Shown here one piece after another: positions 1-14,033 of a stretch of DNA of 64,000 nucleotides. The DNA comes from Erigeron canadensis (Eukaryota > Streptophyta > Magnoliopsida > Asterales > Asteraceae). Numbering within the stretch: the first letter of the stretch is position 1; every line of letters starts with the position of its first letter. Made by a program: the position numbers and the translations under genes. Below the pieces are notes generated by a model. The model ran no database searches. It saw nothing but the letters and a program-made list of their open reading frames with translations, and was not told where the DNA came from. The stretch spans positions 56,046,587 to 56,110,586 of the forward strand of contig NC_057761.1 in NCBI RefSeq assembly GCF_010389155.1, written 5' to 3'.

Positions 1-1160
1 GGTTATAATCGAACCAAATCGAGACCCGAATTACATGTACAAATGGAACCATGGACCAAAGCGATATAACAGGTGTCATTTAATTTCGGCATAATGTTGG
101 GGCGGTTTTCCAGTTTGGACCACAATATAAGCACCTACTTGTATAATTCTAACCTTGTTATCTATATCTATATCTATATTACATTATAAAACATTTGTTT
201 CTTATAGTTTTTTTCGCCTAAGTAGTTAATAACCACAAAATATTTCTTTCTCTTATTTACTATTTACACATATCCACTTGAAATACTTATAATATTAACT
301 GAAATATATATAATACCTTAAATAAATTTAATTTACAACATATATCTTTAACTATTAAATAATTATATTACCCCTTTCATATCAGTTACTTTTACATTAA
401 TATTCACAGCGTAAAGGTCATCGTCCCCGTCTTGACTACCACCGACAAACTTCAACAACAAATAATCACCCCCTATTTTTAGAAAGTATTAGAAATATGT
501 TAGATGTAAAAGTACTAAATTAACCTTAAATAGATATCCATTATGGAAAAAGTTTTAATAAATTACCAAATTTGCCCTTAGTGAATTAATTTACACTATA
601 AACCTTTATCTCTACTCCCTAATAATATTTCTGTATTTGAAATACCTTATTTGCCCTTGGATTTTTATGTTTTTTTTCTTTACGTAATTACCCAAAATCC
701 TTAATAAAGTAGACCGACTTCTCCACTACTAGCGCCGCATTGTGCGGGTACCATGCTCGTTTTAATAATTAACATTTTAAGCCTTATCTTCTAAAATATT
801 TCATTCTCACATCTACATCAACCTACAACACTTCACCAACACCGCTAGATCATCGTCTCTGTCACAATCGACGCATTGCGTGTGTACGATGGTAGTTTTA
901 GTAAATAAACAAAGAGTATAAATCTTCAGGATTGTTAATACGGAGTAATAAATAAACAATGATAATAATAAATAATCTTTGATGTCCTCATTTTTTTTTC
1001 CCTTTCAAATTCCTTTCCCCCTTTTCGTCGTCTTCACTAAAAAAGGAAAACAAAAGCCCTTCCAGAAAAAACACACCTGTACAATCCAAACCCTAATTTG
1101 AGACGAAAAACACCACAACTTTTATATTCACTTATCACTACATTACATTCCTCGACAACA
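1..1160. other. AT-rich upstream region of NOT3 with degenerate repeats
   Basis: No coding region is seen. The stretch is very AT-rich. Around 729-760 and 866-900 it carries two related GC-rich motifs (GCCGCATTGTGCGGGTACC-like, then a GTAGTTTT-like tail). They resemble the ends of a dispersed repeat seen again near 23.6, 59.4 and 62.0 kb. The last 150 bases before position 1161 (pyrimidine-rich, then ACAACA before the ATG) look like a normal plant 5' leader for NOT3. Confidence 0.5.
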
Positions 1161-1543
1161 ATGGGAGCCAGTAGAAAGCTTCAAGGAGAAATCGATCGTG
1201 TTCTCAAAAGAGTTCAAGAAGGCGTTGATATTTTCGATAATATCTGGAACAAGGTTTAACTATTATACACACACATATACATACATTTATATATATGCAC
1301 ACACATAGATACATACATGTATAAATAGACACATATACATACACATACATATATATATTATATTGATGTGTAAGTTGTAATGATTAGGTTCACGAAACTG
1401 ACAATGCGAACCAGAAGGAGAAGTTTGAGGCCGAATTGAAGAAGGAGATTAAGAAATTACAGAGGTATAGAGATCAGATTAAGACATGGCAACTGTCCAC
1501 CGAAATCAAGGATAAGAAGGTTCGTATATGATTATGCCTACTG

Positions 1544-1590
<47 letters not shown>

Positions 1591-4500
1591 GTTATCATAT
1601 TTTTGTAGTTAGTTGTTTCTCATGAATTTTTGTTAGTGAGTTTTGGTAGGCAGTTGTGTACTATTTATTGAAGATGATATGGCTTATCGATTAACGTGTG
1701 TGCGATGAGAATTATTAACAATGATTATTTATGTTTAAATGTTTTAGGCTTTTTTATTATAGAATTGTGAATTTGTCTTTGTTGAAAGCTGGTAATGGCT
1801 GAAAGCTAGAAGCAAGCATTGAGTAAATATAACAAAAAACATATCTCTATATATGCGTGTGTGTATGTGTGTGTGTGGTTTTAGACTTTTAGATATGAAA
1901 TAGGAGAACGTGTTGAATGCTTGTCTTGTACTGGTCTTATAAGCGAAGTATGGAAGGAATTGATCACAAGAACGGATATATTTCATATTGAACAAGTGTG
2001 TCTAACTTTTTCTTGTGTGCGAAGGATGTGATTTTAGATATGGAGGAAGTTTTGCAGTGGGAGTTTGTTGTTTATTGGTGTTCTATAAATTAAATTTCCC
2101 TGAAGAGTTATTTGAAAATAATAGTCGCGTCTACAGCATTAGCCAAATCTGTTCAGCTCTAAGATGTTTTTCTTAGTAGTTTGTTATAAGCCGTGTGGAG
2201 CTCATCTTTAGATCATATTAGCAAACTAGTTTTGTATATCAAATTGTCTTCCAATTCATTGTAGTATATTGGTTTTTTACTTGAAAAAGAGTTTAAGATA
2301 TTTATTTTTATGCTTCAAATATGTCCATTCTTATTGACGATAATTTTTCTGTCTGACATAGGTTAGTGCCTCTTATGAGCAGGCTCTGGTGGATTCTCGC
2401 AAGCTTATTGAAAAAGAAATGGAACGCTTTAAGATATGTGAAAAGGAAACAAAGACAAAAGCCTTCTCTAAGGAAGGCCTTGAACAGCAGCCTAAATTGG
2501 TGCGTGTATATTTCTATATATTTTTGCTTTATAATGAAAATGAGCATCTGTGCACAACCAAAGTACTTTTGCTTGGCTTTCTATGAAGAGTTGAACATCA
2601 ATTGTAGGTACAAACTGTGTAAGTTTCAGACTGTACTGGCTCATTTACCCATTTTCTTGGCAATATCCTGTTCTTTTCTTTCTTTTTTTCTCTGGCTATT
2701 GAAATCCTAGTCCATGGAGCTCATATACTAAAAAATGATCTCTAATAACAAACTGTAAGATTATTAGGTCTGTTTTAAGCGAGTCTTTGTTGTCGATTAT
2801 CTATTGCAGGATCCAAAGGAGAAAGCCAAGTCAGAGACTAGAGAGTGGGTGAACAATACGGTAAGGACCTAATTTTAGTTTGAAGTGTTGTCTGTCCCTT
2901 TGTTAATTTTCTCTTTGTGCATAACTAAACTTTTCTGAGTTAACTAATTATATTAGTAGGGCACTGAGGTTAGCCAGTGTGTAAGTTGTTTGTGTTGGCA
3001 GCTGCTATCCGCTCCTTAACCAACTATAATTGTTGTGTTTCCTTTCTTTAATCTGCTCATTTTAGTTGCTCTTGTTGCTTAACCAATTCTTTCTCAGTTT
3101 AGGTGACATTTTTTGTACACAAATTTATTGCGTGTTTACTAGTATCTATGAAGCACATTTGGTAGTTTTGGTGGGAGTGATCATTCTATAGCTGATATGA
3201 ACTTTTTTTTTTTTTTTTTATCATTAGTTGGACATAGCATTTAGTTATACTATTTCTTCGATTAGGTGTCTGAGCTGGAATCACAAATTGATAGTTTTGA
3301 AGCTGAGATGGAAGGACTAATCGTTAAAAAAGGGAAGACAAGGCCACCCAGACTGGTAAGATAATGAATGAAAGGTTACATTCTAGCGCTATTGATTATC
3401 TGTTACAGTTTTCTAGCTTGCTGAGCACTTTGTTTAACAGACTCATTTGGAGTCATCAATCAATCGGCACAAGGCTCATATAATGAAGTTAGAGTTGATA
3501 TTGAGATTGCTCGATAACGATGAATTAAGTCCTGAGCAAGTCAATGATGTTAAGGATTTCTTGGACGACTACGTGGAACGAAATCAGGTTTAGATTTTCT
3601 TATTCTTTGAAGATTTTAAAAAAGTTGAAGTCTCACTATTACCTCGTTACTTATTACTAAGGACTGTCTTCATTTCTTCCGCAGGAAGATTTTGATGAGT
3701 TTGATGATGTTGACATGCTATACAACACCTTACCTTTGGACAAGGTAGAGTCGCTGGAAGATCTAGTTACCATTGGTCCACCTAGTCTTGTTAAGGTAAA
3801 TTGAAAACCTCATTTGCTGTATATATTCTACCTTTTCTGTTCGGTAGCTTTGTCAATTCTATTAGCTCCTCTATCGCATGCCTCCATGTATCTGCTATGA
3901 TATGTTTATATATGATTTGTAAGACTCCATTGATGTATGTGATTTTGCGACGGTCACATACTTCTGATTTCATTTGTCTTTGCCAATGAATATATATCAA
4001 TGCTTACAATACTTTGAAGAGTATGCCAATGATCGTAGTAGGAAGTAAAGAGTATCTGAACGCTCATGGTACTCATAATAAAATTGATTAATGTTTTGGT
4101 AGGGTGTTGGTGCTGCTGGTGTTGGTGGTGGTCTAAGCATAAAAGCTGCAATGTCTACATCTCCGTCTCAGTTGCCGGTAGGTTCTGAGAAACTAATTTT
4201 TCGACAATTTAACTTGTCTAGAGCTGTCATGTCATCACCTTTTTAACTACTAGACACATACACGTTATGTAAAAGGTATTCAGTTCTAGATTGATATGCT
4301 TGGGCCTGCAGGCAGGTTGCTATTAATCATACAGAGATAATCTTTGTTATGCACCGTATGTGTTTTTGCTTTCATTTTTATTTTAAGTAAAGCGAACAAC
4401 TTAAATTGACAAAACTTTTTGGTTAAGTTCTCAATTTAATTGATACACACACACACATATTTACATTTTGCAACTATTATGACCTTTGTGGTGTCTGGTA

Positions 4501-7500
4501 GTTTTTATTATATATATATATATATACTTGTGACAATCCTTAAGAAATTGTCATTTATGCTATTCCCCATGCTTTGTCTTGTTGCTTAGTCTTCATATTT
4601 TATTTACTAATATTTATTTTTGGCTTCATGTCCCTTTTTAGGCCTCAGCCACATTGTCTATTAAAAACAAAGGTTCTGTTCAGGACCAAGCTAATGAGAT
4701 GGCTCGGACTCCACCCCCTAAGAACAATGCACTTTCGTCTGCTCCTCCAACAACAGCAATGACCCTTACAACCCCTGTTGCAGTTGGTTCTGCTTCTGTC
4801 CTTTCCGGTCCAAGTTCTGTTAAGGGCATCTTGGACAATTCATCCTCTTCTGTCCCTTCATCCCTAATAAGCAGTGCTGCCAAGGAAGAAGAGGATTCCA
4901 AGTTATCTTGCTGCAAACCATCTCCAGCCCTTCCTGAAGCAGGATTAAAGAATCTTGGTAGAGGTGGCCCCACCAACCCACCCTCAATCAGCGTCCCGAT
5001 AACTTCTGGTGGCGCGGTTTGTTGCAATAGATCACTTGATGTTACTGCGGACAAAGCCACGAGAGTTACATTAGGATGTGATGAGAGACTTGCCGGTAGC
5101 GGAATAATGCAGCCTATAGTTTCTTCACCAAGCAGTAGAATGATATTACCTCCCCATGCCAAGACTGGTGATGCTGTTAGTGGCGGTGATGGTGGTGGTA
5201 ATGGTGAGGTGGGAGGCATGACCAGTATGGTGTTTTCACCTTCTGGAGTTCTTAGCATACAAGGGAGGTCTGGAAATCCCTTCCCAAGTCAGCATGAAGG
5301 GGTATGCTACAATGTTTTTTCCTCTATTTTGTTCACATGTAGTTTATGATTGCCATCCCTGACTATTGTTTTGCTAATTGTTGCTTCTTACCAAGATTAG
5401 AGAAGTTAAATATATTGACTGCTAATTATTTTAGTTAGTATCTATATTTATGTTTGAAAATGTAGTCTTGTCAAACTAGTTTCAGTTTTTTATCAACTAA
5501 AAATTACAAAACGATAATGCTGCTTTCAGCTATCTTAGTATCTATTTTTATGTAGTTAAAGCTCTACTGTATGTTTTTGTGGGACAGTTAGATGGAAGAA
5601 CTGAAATTGCACCAGACCACAAGGTGAAATTTTTGGAGAGATTCGAACTGGTGCGGCAGCAGGGTCAGGGTAACCTCCTTGGCAAGACTCCTCTTTCTGG
5701 GGGAATTCATATGCAATTTTCAGCTCCACAGAACCCCCTTCTCCAACAGGTGTTTCTTTGATCCATCATTTTACATGAATATTCCAGATTACGCCTTCTA
5801 TTATTATGGTGAGTAAAAGTTCTATGGATCACTTTGTTCACAGTTACAGTTCCGCTCTCAAACTTCAGTTTCATCTCCTCAAAGTGGGCTGGTTGGAGGA
5901 CCAGCAGCAGGTGTTATCGCTGCAACATCAGCACATAAAACAAGTCCAATCCATTCACAGTCTGGTCAACACATGCTCATAGCAAGTGGCTTAAAAAACA
6001 CTGGTATGTTCATTCCCAGACATTTGCCTTGAGTTCTTTTTTAATCATTCTTGTAAATAACAATATGTACATTAAGTAGAAGCTGGCAGTTTGAAAGCCA
6101 ATGAGTGTCAGCAACATATGAATCTGTTGGATGATTCTGCCAAAGGTCTGGTGCTTGCTAAGAATACTGCCAATGAAGACAATTCTAAGGTGTTTTACAC
6201 CAAAGATGCCCAGGTATGTTTATGAGCTTTGTATCACACCTTTGATAACAATGGTGCCGTTTGTAGGTTTTTTCTACTTCCATATCTCTTCTATATTTAT
6301 TTTGCTATGGTTATCTACTTGTTCCTGGGAAGCTGTAGCCTTGTAGCACACAAATATAACTTTGGAAGCCAAAAAAGCTTCTATATAGAAAATGCTTTTT
6401 AAATCTCAGATCTGTACATATAATCGGGGGTGTTTGGACATTCACCTTGAAACTATCTATGTGATATTGAATAATTAGAATAGAAGATATTATTTGGATG
6501 TGCTTTTGGAGTTTTGTCATATCTCATATGAAGTAAAAATCAGAACTTCAAATGTTATGAATAATATGATGTTGTAAGAATATAATGCATAAAGTGACCA
6601 AGTAGGTTCATACTTGTGTGAAAAAGGACGGATGCCATCTTGGATGGATTAAAAGCATCTCAAATTTGGTCAAAAGATATTAGTTAAAATGGTCTCATCC
6701 TTTAATAATCAGTTTTCGTTTTCTTAATTATGAAATTGATTGACTAAAACGTATCAGATGATAAGAAGTAGAATTTATTAATTCAAACTCCAAAAACTGA
6801 TTATTTCGCCCCCTACAAATTAGGTAATAAGGATGCTAAGATAACGGTTACATTTATGTTTTTGCAGTCTGGAGTATCTGGTTTCGTGACCAAGGCTTCT
6901 CAAGTTACCAGAGATACCGGCCTCTCTCCTGGTCAACCTTTACAGTCAAATCAATCTTCTAACATTGGGGTCATTGGCCGAAGAAATGTTTCTGACTGTG
7001 GTGCAGTTGGCGACACCGTCAGCATTTCAGCTTTGACCTTGGGACCCTCTCATGATCAGAAATCTATTATGCAGTTGCTCGAGTCTTCCTTTTACAAACT
7101 TCCACAACCTAAAGATTCTGACCGCATCAAGAGTTACACTCCAGTATGAAAATATTATGCTCTTTCTTATTATTTACCGTTTTTGGCTAAAGAGTTAAAG
7201 GTGGCATTGCTTATTAATTGGTCCTTTTGTGGCATGTTTTATCTCTACCAGGTAAAATAAAAAAAAGTTGGCTAAAAAGGAAACATGTGAAATGGGTGGA
7301 AACCAGAAAGTCACTTGAAGTGTATTTGTTTACCCCTAATTACTTTTAATCTGCTAATTCGAAAAGTGATTTTTATAATCATAATTGACTTGCTAGTTAT
7401 TTATACAAAGTTGGATAGTTTGGAAAAAGTGTTTTGAGTCAACACCACAGGAGCAGAGAATTATTCGTTTAGACCTGCTATCAACCCGCTCATCTGTCAT

Positions 7501-8973
7501 TCCTCGGTCCTCTTCCATTTGTTGTGAGTTGCTTGTGTTTTTATTTTAAATCTGTTTTTACTGGATTTCAGAGGCACCCTGCATTGACCCCTCAAAGCTA
7601 TCCTCAAGCGCCAGCTCCAATTGTTAGTAGCCCAGCATTTTGGGAACGCCTTGGATCTGATATTGGGCTTGATACTTTGTTTTTTGCATTTTACTATCAG
7701 CAGGTTATTATTCATATCTTACTATTTATGCTGAGTTATATATTTTTTGACAATCACTTGAATGTTGCTCTGAAGTGGGCTGTATTTATATAGAACATGT
7801 ATCAACAGTACTTAGCTGCAAGAGAACTAAAGAAGCAAGCATGGAGATACCATAAAAAGTACAACACGTGGTTTCAACGGCACGAGGAGCCGAAAATTGC
7901 TACCGATGATTATGAACAGGGAACGTACGTGTACTTTGATTTTCATTTGGACGATGAGAATGAGGAGATACAAAATGGCTGGTATGCTTACTTCAAACTT
8001 TGTTTTTTATGTACTTTTACCATTGGGTGGGTGTTTGTTATGTGGCTTTTAGATTTGGGTTTGGGTTTCATTCCAATTTATGATGTTTGATTTGATGGAG
8101 TAGGAATGAAATATGTTGATTCCCTAAAACCAGAAATCCGTCTTACACTTTCATTCTTCTTTCTCTCTCACACACAAATCCTTCTCCATCTCCCATCTCT
8201 TTTATTATCCTTCAAAACTATTTAAATTTATATTTTTTTTCCCTCCGCATTTTCTTTCAAACCTATATTCATTAAAAAGGCCCAATTATTTATTGGGCGT
8301 TATATGGGGTTTTTTGTTCTTTATAAACCTTTTTAAATCTTATTTATGCTAATGATGATTACAAAAACATCAATACACCAATAATAATCTAAGTTATTGT
8401 TGAAAACAATTCAAAAGGCTGTAGTCTGACATCAGAAAAATACCTTCTTGGGAGGCTTTCAAGCTGTTCAACTTGTAACCCTGTTTGTCAGTTTGTGATC
8501 TGTTTGAGATAGAACAACCCATTATTGATCTATTCACGAGTTATAGGGGTCAAAACAGCGACCTCTAGATACCATACAACACTTGGATGCCATTTTATTT
8601 TCCCAACTAGTTCCATTGGTTGCCAGTTCACCGGGCTTGATTACTAACTCACTATAACTAAATAAATGTTTATTTCAACTCAAATTGCTTCACCCTTTTA
8701 CGATAAGAGCGAAAATTCAAAAAGATATATTCTCTTGTTAGAGATTCTATGGTATCTAAAAGTTAGCTATTCGTACTTGCTTCTGGATAAACTCCATAAA
8801 CAGGGTTATAGCTTATCAAGTCCATGTTCCATACATATTGTTGGGTGCTCATAAATATGGAGTTTCGTGGTCATCTTGCTGAAAGTCGTTCTTATTTATT
8901 TTATAGGTGCCAAAGAATCAAGACTGAATTTGACTTCGAGTACCAATATCTTGAAGACGAGCTCACTGTGTAA
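1161..8973 (+). CDS. NOT3: CCR4-NOT transcription complex subunit 3 (NOT3), 16 exons, complete
   Basis: Scaffold subunit of the CCR4-NOT complex, which removes poly(A) tails and controls mRNA turnover in cytoplasm and nucleus. Exons read as 1161-1253, 1388-1519, 2362-2499, 2810-2860, 3266-3355, 3441-3587, 3685-3795, 4103-4177, 4642-5301, 5588-5749, 5844-6003, 6080-6213, 6868-7143, 7572-7703, 7794-7981 and 8907-8973. All joins are GT-AG and keep frame, giving 871 residues, close to the usual plant length (about 845). The first 240 or so residues form the coiled-coil Not3 domain, starting [20 protein letters not shown]. The middle is long, Ser/Pro/Gly-rich and low complexity. The last 140 residues form the NOT2/3/5 box, with [26 protein letters not shown] and WFQRHEEPK and an acidic C-terminus. 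The large exon 9 (660 nt) holds most of the disordered region. Domain identity is from family knowledge; exon borders are inferred from splice signals and phase. Confidence 0.95.
1545..1590. repeat. (TTA)n microsatellite in NOT3 intron 2
   Basis: About 15 uninterrupted copies of the trinucleotide TTA/ATT lie in the second intron of NOT3. It is a likely length-polymorphic marker with no other visible role. Confidence 0.85.
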
Positions 8974-9940
8974 ATAATACCTAGAAAATGAATGCAACTG
9001 TAGTCCTTAGCTTCTGCCCCCTTGTTTAGTTAGTTCGTATACCTTGCCATTTCCAAAAAAGAAGTTAGTTGGCATATCTTGAAGACTTGAAGTATTGCAT
9101 AGTGCACTGCATTATTACTTTCTATCTGAATTACGTGCTCAGATTGTTTTGCAACATTTTTGGCTTATTAATCTTCAAGAGATAGATGGTAAGTAGATAG
9201 AGACGGGCAGTGCTGTCAATCGTTCCAATTTCAGTTATGTTTAGGCCTTTACCATATTATCTTTGAACCATCAAAGTTTAAAGTACAAACTTATAACTGG
9301 CTTTATTATTTGTTTTCCTAATATGGCTAATTATAATGTATGTGGTCAAAGTAACAACGAAGAAAATAATACCTGTCACATTTTAGTATCCATTCCAGAG
9401 TCCGAGACGTTTTTCAAACCCAAAAAATATGTGAAGACTTGATCTTTTGTAGGGCAAGGCCCCGAGAAAAATAGTAGTGTATTTAAGTTTGTTTTCATTG
9501 ATCATCTTCCATCTTGATTAGGGTGAAAAATGAGGCAAAGAATGTTTTGCATCTCCCAAGCTTAGAAGCTTTCAAGATAGGCAAAGGTAAAGAGAAGAGG
9601 TGATAATGACTTTTCTAGGAGTTAACCTATAATCCAAATTAATGTGCGTGTCTTATTTGAAATAAATTAGACGATTACTACTTATTGTTAAACATTTTAA
9701 GATGAAATGAAATATATATATTTTTTAATAATTCTTTTAATATCATAATGACACGACAAGTGTATTCCATTAATTTTCTCTCTTAATCTTATTGTATAAC
9801 TTTATAAAATGTCGCAATCATATCATTAAGAAGGATTTTAAAAGGTTTATTTAAGAAGATGAATCATTTCCTCATTTTAAGATGTTGCTAATCATAGTCG
9901 TTAAAGTTATAATTATAACTTTTATATATGTTAACCATAA
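8974..9940. other. NOT3 3' flank, no gene seen
   Basis: AT-rich non-coding DNA after the NOT3 stop. The first few hundred bases probably hold the 3' UTR. No coding region, tRNA-like fold or clear transposon end was recognised before the Helitron starting at 9941. Confidence 0.5.
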
Positions 9941-11135
9941 TCTATAGAAAATATACTAAAAACTTATATGAATGTACAAGTGTTTTATACGTGGAATGTA
10001 TAAGTTCTTATATACACATAATATTTTTACCATTATTTCATTTTAACCCCTTAAACTTTTTATCTTTTAACTTTTTTCCCACATTGAAGTTTTCGTTTGT
10101 ATTTTCTTGATACTACATTTTGGATTTTCATATTTTATCAAACAACTTTCACACAGTACGGTTTTACTTTAATTTTCATCCGTCTTTTTATATATCTAAT
10201 TTTTTTAATATATTACTAAAAACTAATAATTTTTTCCAACTTTACATTTTAACCCCTTAAAGTTTCTATTTTTTCAGTCTTGTCTTCGTTTGTATTTTCT
10301 TGACACTTAACTTTTGAGTTTTTATGTTTTCATCAAACAACTTTCACACAGTACGGTTTTACTTTTAATTTTCATCCGCCTTTTTATATATCTAATGTTT
10401 TTAATATATTCCTAAAAGCCTATGTAAATATACAAGTTCTTTATCCATGAAATATACAAGTTTCTATAACACATAATAATTTTTACCAGTTTTTAATTTA
10501 ACCCCTAAAGTTTCTATATTTTCACTTTGTCCCAAATCAAAATTTCATTTTTATTTTATTGATACTTAACTTTTTGGTTCTTATGTTTTTACCAAGAAAA
10601 CTTTCACACAATTATGATTTTACTTTTAACTTTTATCCGTTTTTTTTATATATCTAACGTTATTAATATATAATAAGTTTTATCATATTTACGTCTTACG
10701 TTTATGTAATATTTAAAGCGTTCATATAACGCATAATAATATTTACCAATTTTTATTTCTCCCTAAGGTTTCTATCTTTTAACTTTTGTCTCACATCAAA
10801 GTTTTCGTTTCATTTCTTGACACTTAACTTTGGGTTCTCATGTTTTTATCAAACAACTTTTACACAGTTACGGTTCTACCTTTAAACATTTGATTTTTTA
10901 TATTTTCATCCGTCTTTATATATATAATACATTCATGTAACATTTAAAACATTAATATAATTATTGTTTATATTTTTATATATCTTATTATTAATTTTTA
11001 AATTTTTTTTATTGTTATTGCTATATATTTAGTTGTCATTTTTAAATTTTGGTTTAAATATTTGACATAAATTCGGGTCTAAAATATTGTCGTGTAAAAG
11101 TGTATCCCGCAGTAACGCGCGGGTTAAAAAACTAG
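9941..11135 (+). mobile_element. Non-autonomous Helitron with internal tandem repeats
   Basis: The element begins TCTATAGAAAATATACT right after an A (9940). It ends with a GC-rich hairpin (CCCGC at 11106-11110, GCGGG at 11119-11123), then TTAAAAAA and the terminal CTAG (11132-11135), followed by T (11136). A 5' TC, a 3' hairpin about 10 nt from a CTRR end, and insertion between A and T are the hallmarks of plant Helitrons. The inside holds four diverged direct repeats of about 200-260 bp, each with a CAACTTTCACACAGT-like core (near 10142, 10337, 10598 and 10852). There is no Rep/helicase coding sequence, so it would depend on an autonomous partner. The 3' end is firm; the 5' end is the best candidate of several TC dinucleotides. 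Confidence 0.7.
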
Positions 11136-11665
11136 TAAAATTATGTTTATCAATTTACTTTTACTGTTTTTCATATCACAATATAATATAGTTCTCTATG
11201 CCTATGTTTCAACTTTCAACGATAAACATTCATTTGCAAACTCTTTTTTTTTTTTAAATCAAAAAACTAATCCTAGCCATTCATCCATCATGATCTATGG
11301 TCCAGATTGAAAGGTGATCCCTACATACAATTTTAGACACGGAGGGGTATATCCGTCTTTTTACCATGTGAACAAAACCCCAAACACATTCCCTGCTTCT
11401 CATTCTTGCAGATCTAAATTCCTTTCAACCTAAATTCTCTCCCTCGCTCTCTTTCCTCTCCTCCCTCCCTTTCTTCTCCGGCTTTCTTCTTTTCTCCGGT
11501 TGCCGTCTATTATCTCGCTGAATTCGCGCTTAATAATGTTTAATCGTTTCTTATCTCCGGCCGCCGTTTCTTTTCACGCAAAATCCACTATTTCAATCAA
11601 ATCAAAACCTAGGGTTTACTATCACATTTCTTAGAACCCTAAAATATCAGCAAAAATTGAATCGA

Positions 11666-14033
11666 ATGAATCCAATCGAAGACAGCGGTTACATTGGAAG
11701 CGAATACGACAGAGCAGAAGAAGATGAAGAAACCACTAATCATCTCCGTGGTCGTTTTCGCCTTTCCACTATCTCTATTGCTCAATCTGAAGGTATGTAT
11801 ATATATAGTATATTATTTTGTTTATATTTAGTTGAATACATTTTGTTTATCTTTGAATAAAGTAATGATTACTAATTGTGCGTGTGTGTGCTTGGATACA
11901 GCTAAACAAAATAGCATGGCAATATCACAATCGGTTTTCGTTTGCGTATCGGATTTAGCCTTCAAGTATGCCGGTATTGCTTCCTTTCGATCTTTTTTGT
12001 TTAATCAGACGCGTTACTTGTTGAAATGAGTTTGTATGAGCTATCATTAGTTATGTGAAATGCAGTTTGTATGCATAGTTAGGAACAAAACTGTTTAGTG
12101 TTGTTATTGTAATAACTATATTAATTTGAGGTTGATCGGTGATGGATTTAGTGGCAATTGTTAATGCTAATTGATCATTTCTTTGAAGATCAGAAATAGT
12201 ATTAAATTAGTGGAATTTGGGGGTTATCAGTTTTGGAAGCTGCAAGAGAAATGAACATGTCAAATAATTATACTTTGCTCATTTTTTTGTACATATGTTG
12301 GTTGATTTGTAATGAGGTTTTAAAAAAAATGAGATGACTCATAAAAACTGAAAATAGATATCTGCCAAGTTATCCTTTTTTAGTGACTTAATTGTCTTCT
12401 TTCTGTAGCAGTACTACTTTATAGCATTAGCAGTGTAGTTTCAGTTCGACTAATGAAGTATGAACAATCAATCATGGATATGGAATAACTGTCATTCATG
12501 AACACTCTCCGATAGTCTACTCATGACCAGAACTTGTTTCTAAATTTAGTTGTCAGGTTAATTAGTGTGTGGCAACAACTACTAAATCATACAGTAGTCG
12601 GTTTACTCTTTCTCAATGTAAATTGATAACTTGTCGACTTGGCTGCTGGATATAAAACCTTTTTGTTTTTGTTTTCTTTTGTATTGTACTCTCTGTCAGG
12701 ATCAACAGAACTCCATGACTTTTATAAGGATTTTTTTTTAATGTGTTCTGTTTATTTATTGTTTTTCTTCTTATTAATATTTTAGTACCAACTTAAATTT
12801 GGGGAAATGAGAACCTAAGACTAGTTATTCTCAACCTTTTTAAATAGCATAAAATTATTGAAACAAACGAAATGATAAGATGAAGAATAATTTTTTGAAC
12901 ATAAGTAGTAGTCTCATGACCACACAGGTAACAAAAAAGTACATGTCCATTTTGGTATTTTTTGAAAACCAACAAACTTAAATGATTTTGGTACAGGAGT
13001 AGTTTAATGACCATATAGTGATATAGGTAACAAAATGCGCATTGCTCATTTCAATAGCTTTTGAAAACTAAGTTCCTATTTAAAAGTTAATGAAATTGTA
13101 GCTTATCAGGTGATGGTGCAAACATTTTTCAAAGAAATAGCATTAAGTCCTAGGATCAAACCCGTGCATCCTTAATTTCTTATAGCCACAACAATTAAGT
13201 GATCGAGTTCAAGTATGGTTCCTTACAGCCACAACTATTAAGCGATCGAGTTCACGTATGACCCCATTAATAGACAGCTGATTGTGGTCCGGTTAGGATT
13301 GTCATCTATCAACCTTTTTGCCTCAAAACTTACCCCTGTTTGATGGCTTAATTAAAGCTATTTCTATACTTATGGTTTGACTTATGACTTATGAGCTAGA
13401 CCTATGGTTTTTAGGTAGAATATGTTTTTCCACAGTTGGTATTGTAATATATATGATAAGTCCTTTTTTCATCATCAGTTTATAATCATCAAGTTCTTGA
13501 AGGTTTACATTACTTTGAGAAGGACGAAAACATTGTCATCTTTAGGGAGTAATGACCAGAAAAGTAAGTTTTATAGTTGATGTGATGATGTCAGATTTTT
13601 TACAAACAAGTACAAAAAATTAGCTTTACACATCTATTTGCTACAAGCCTACAATCCTTCAAAAGTATCATGCTCACAAATACATTTTAGATAATCTAAA
13701 TGGAGCCGTGGTTAGAAAAATCTATAGAGCCGAGAACCAAACCCGATATAGCTTGTACCAGTTCGTTTTAAGCTCAATCTCGGGTCAACTTAGTTTGTTG
13801 TTTTAGACTACTTTTGCCACTCCCCCGTACTTCAAATTATAGTTTGGTTGTGCTACTTCTGTAGTTTAAGCTGGAAACATAGAACAGATCTAATTTTTTT
13901 TATTATTTAAAATTTTGCAGTTACTTATGCAGGGGATGGGTCAAGACAACCATCTGAGCTCGAGTTGCAGCAAGCTTTCCATCAGGGTAAGCATATTGCT
14001 GCCGTCGCCAAGAAACTCAAGGGAAGCCCGTGA
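11666..14033 (+). CDS. Truncated MHF1/CENP-S-like gene with a non-homologous tail
   Basis: Full-length MHF1 (CENP-S) is a histone-fold protein that pairs with MHF2 at FANCM-bound DNA and at centromeres. Exon 1 (11666-11792) and exon 2 (11902-11973) encode the conserved N-terminal part: an acidic stretch, [17 protein letters not shown] and VSDLAFKYA, which is the start of the histone fold. The expected next exon (the QLAKDLELFA and AGRKSVNMED region) was not found on either side. The only exon that continues the frame is 13921-14033, entered at TTTGCAG in matching phase. It adds a tail with [20 protein letters not shown] and ends at TGA 14031, for 103 residues in total. That tail does not resemble MHF1. 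The 5' leader (CT-rich, 11400-11665) looks like a real plant promoter-proximal region. It could be a chimeric pseudogene, a transduplicate, or a new gene. The first two exons are confident; the third is inferred. Confidence 0.6.

Noticed and set aside
4680..5258. 192-codon minus-strand frame opposite NOT3 exon 9
   Set aside because: It is the shadow of a low-complexity coding exon that fits the NOT3 frame fully.
6424..6826. Possible Tourist-like MITE in NOT3 intron 12 (GGGGGTGTTTGGAC...)
   Set aside because: The right end (CGCCCCC) does not form a convincing inverted repeat with the left, and no target duplication was found.
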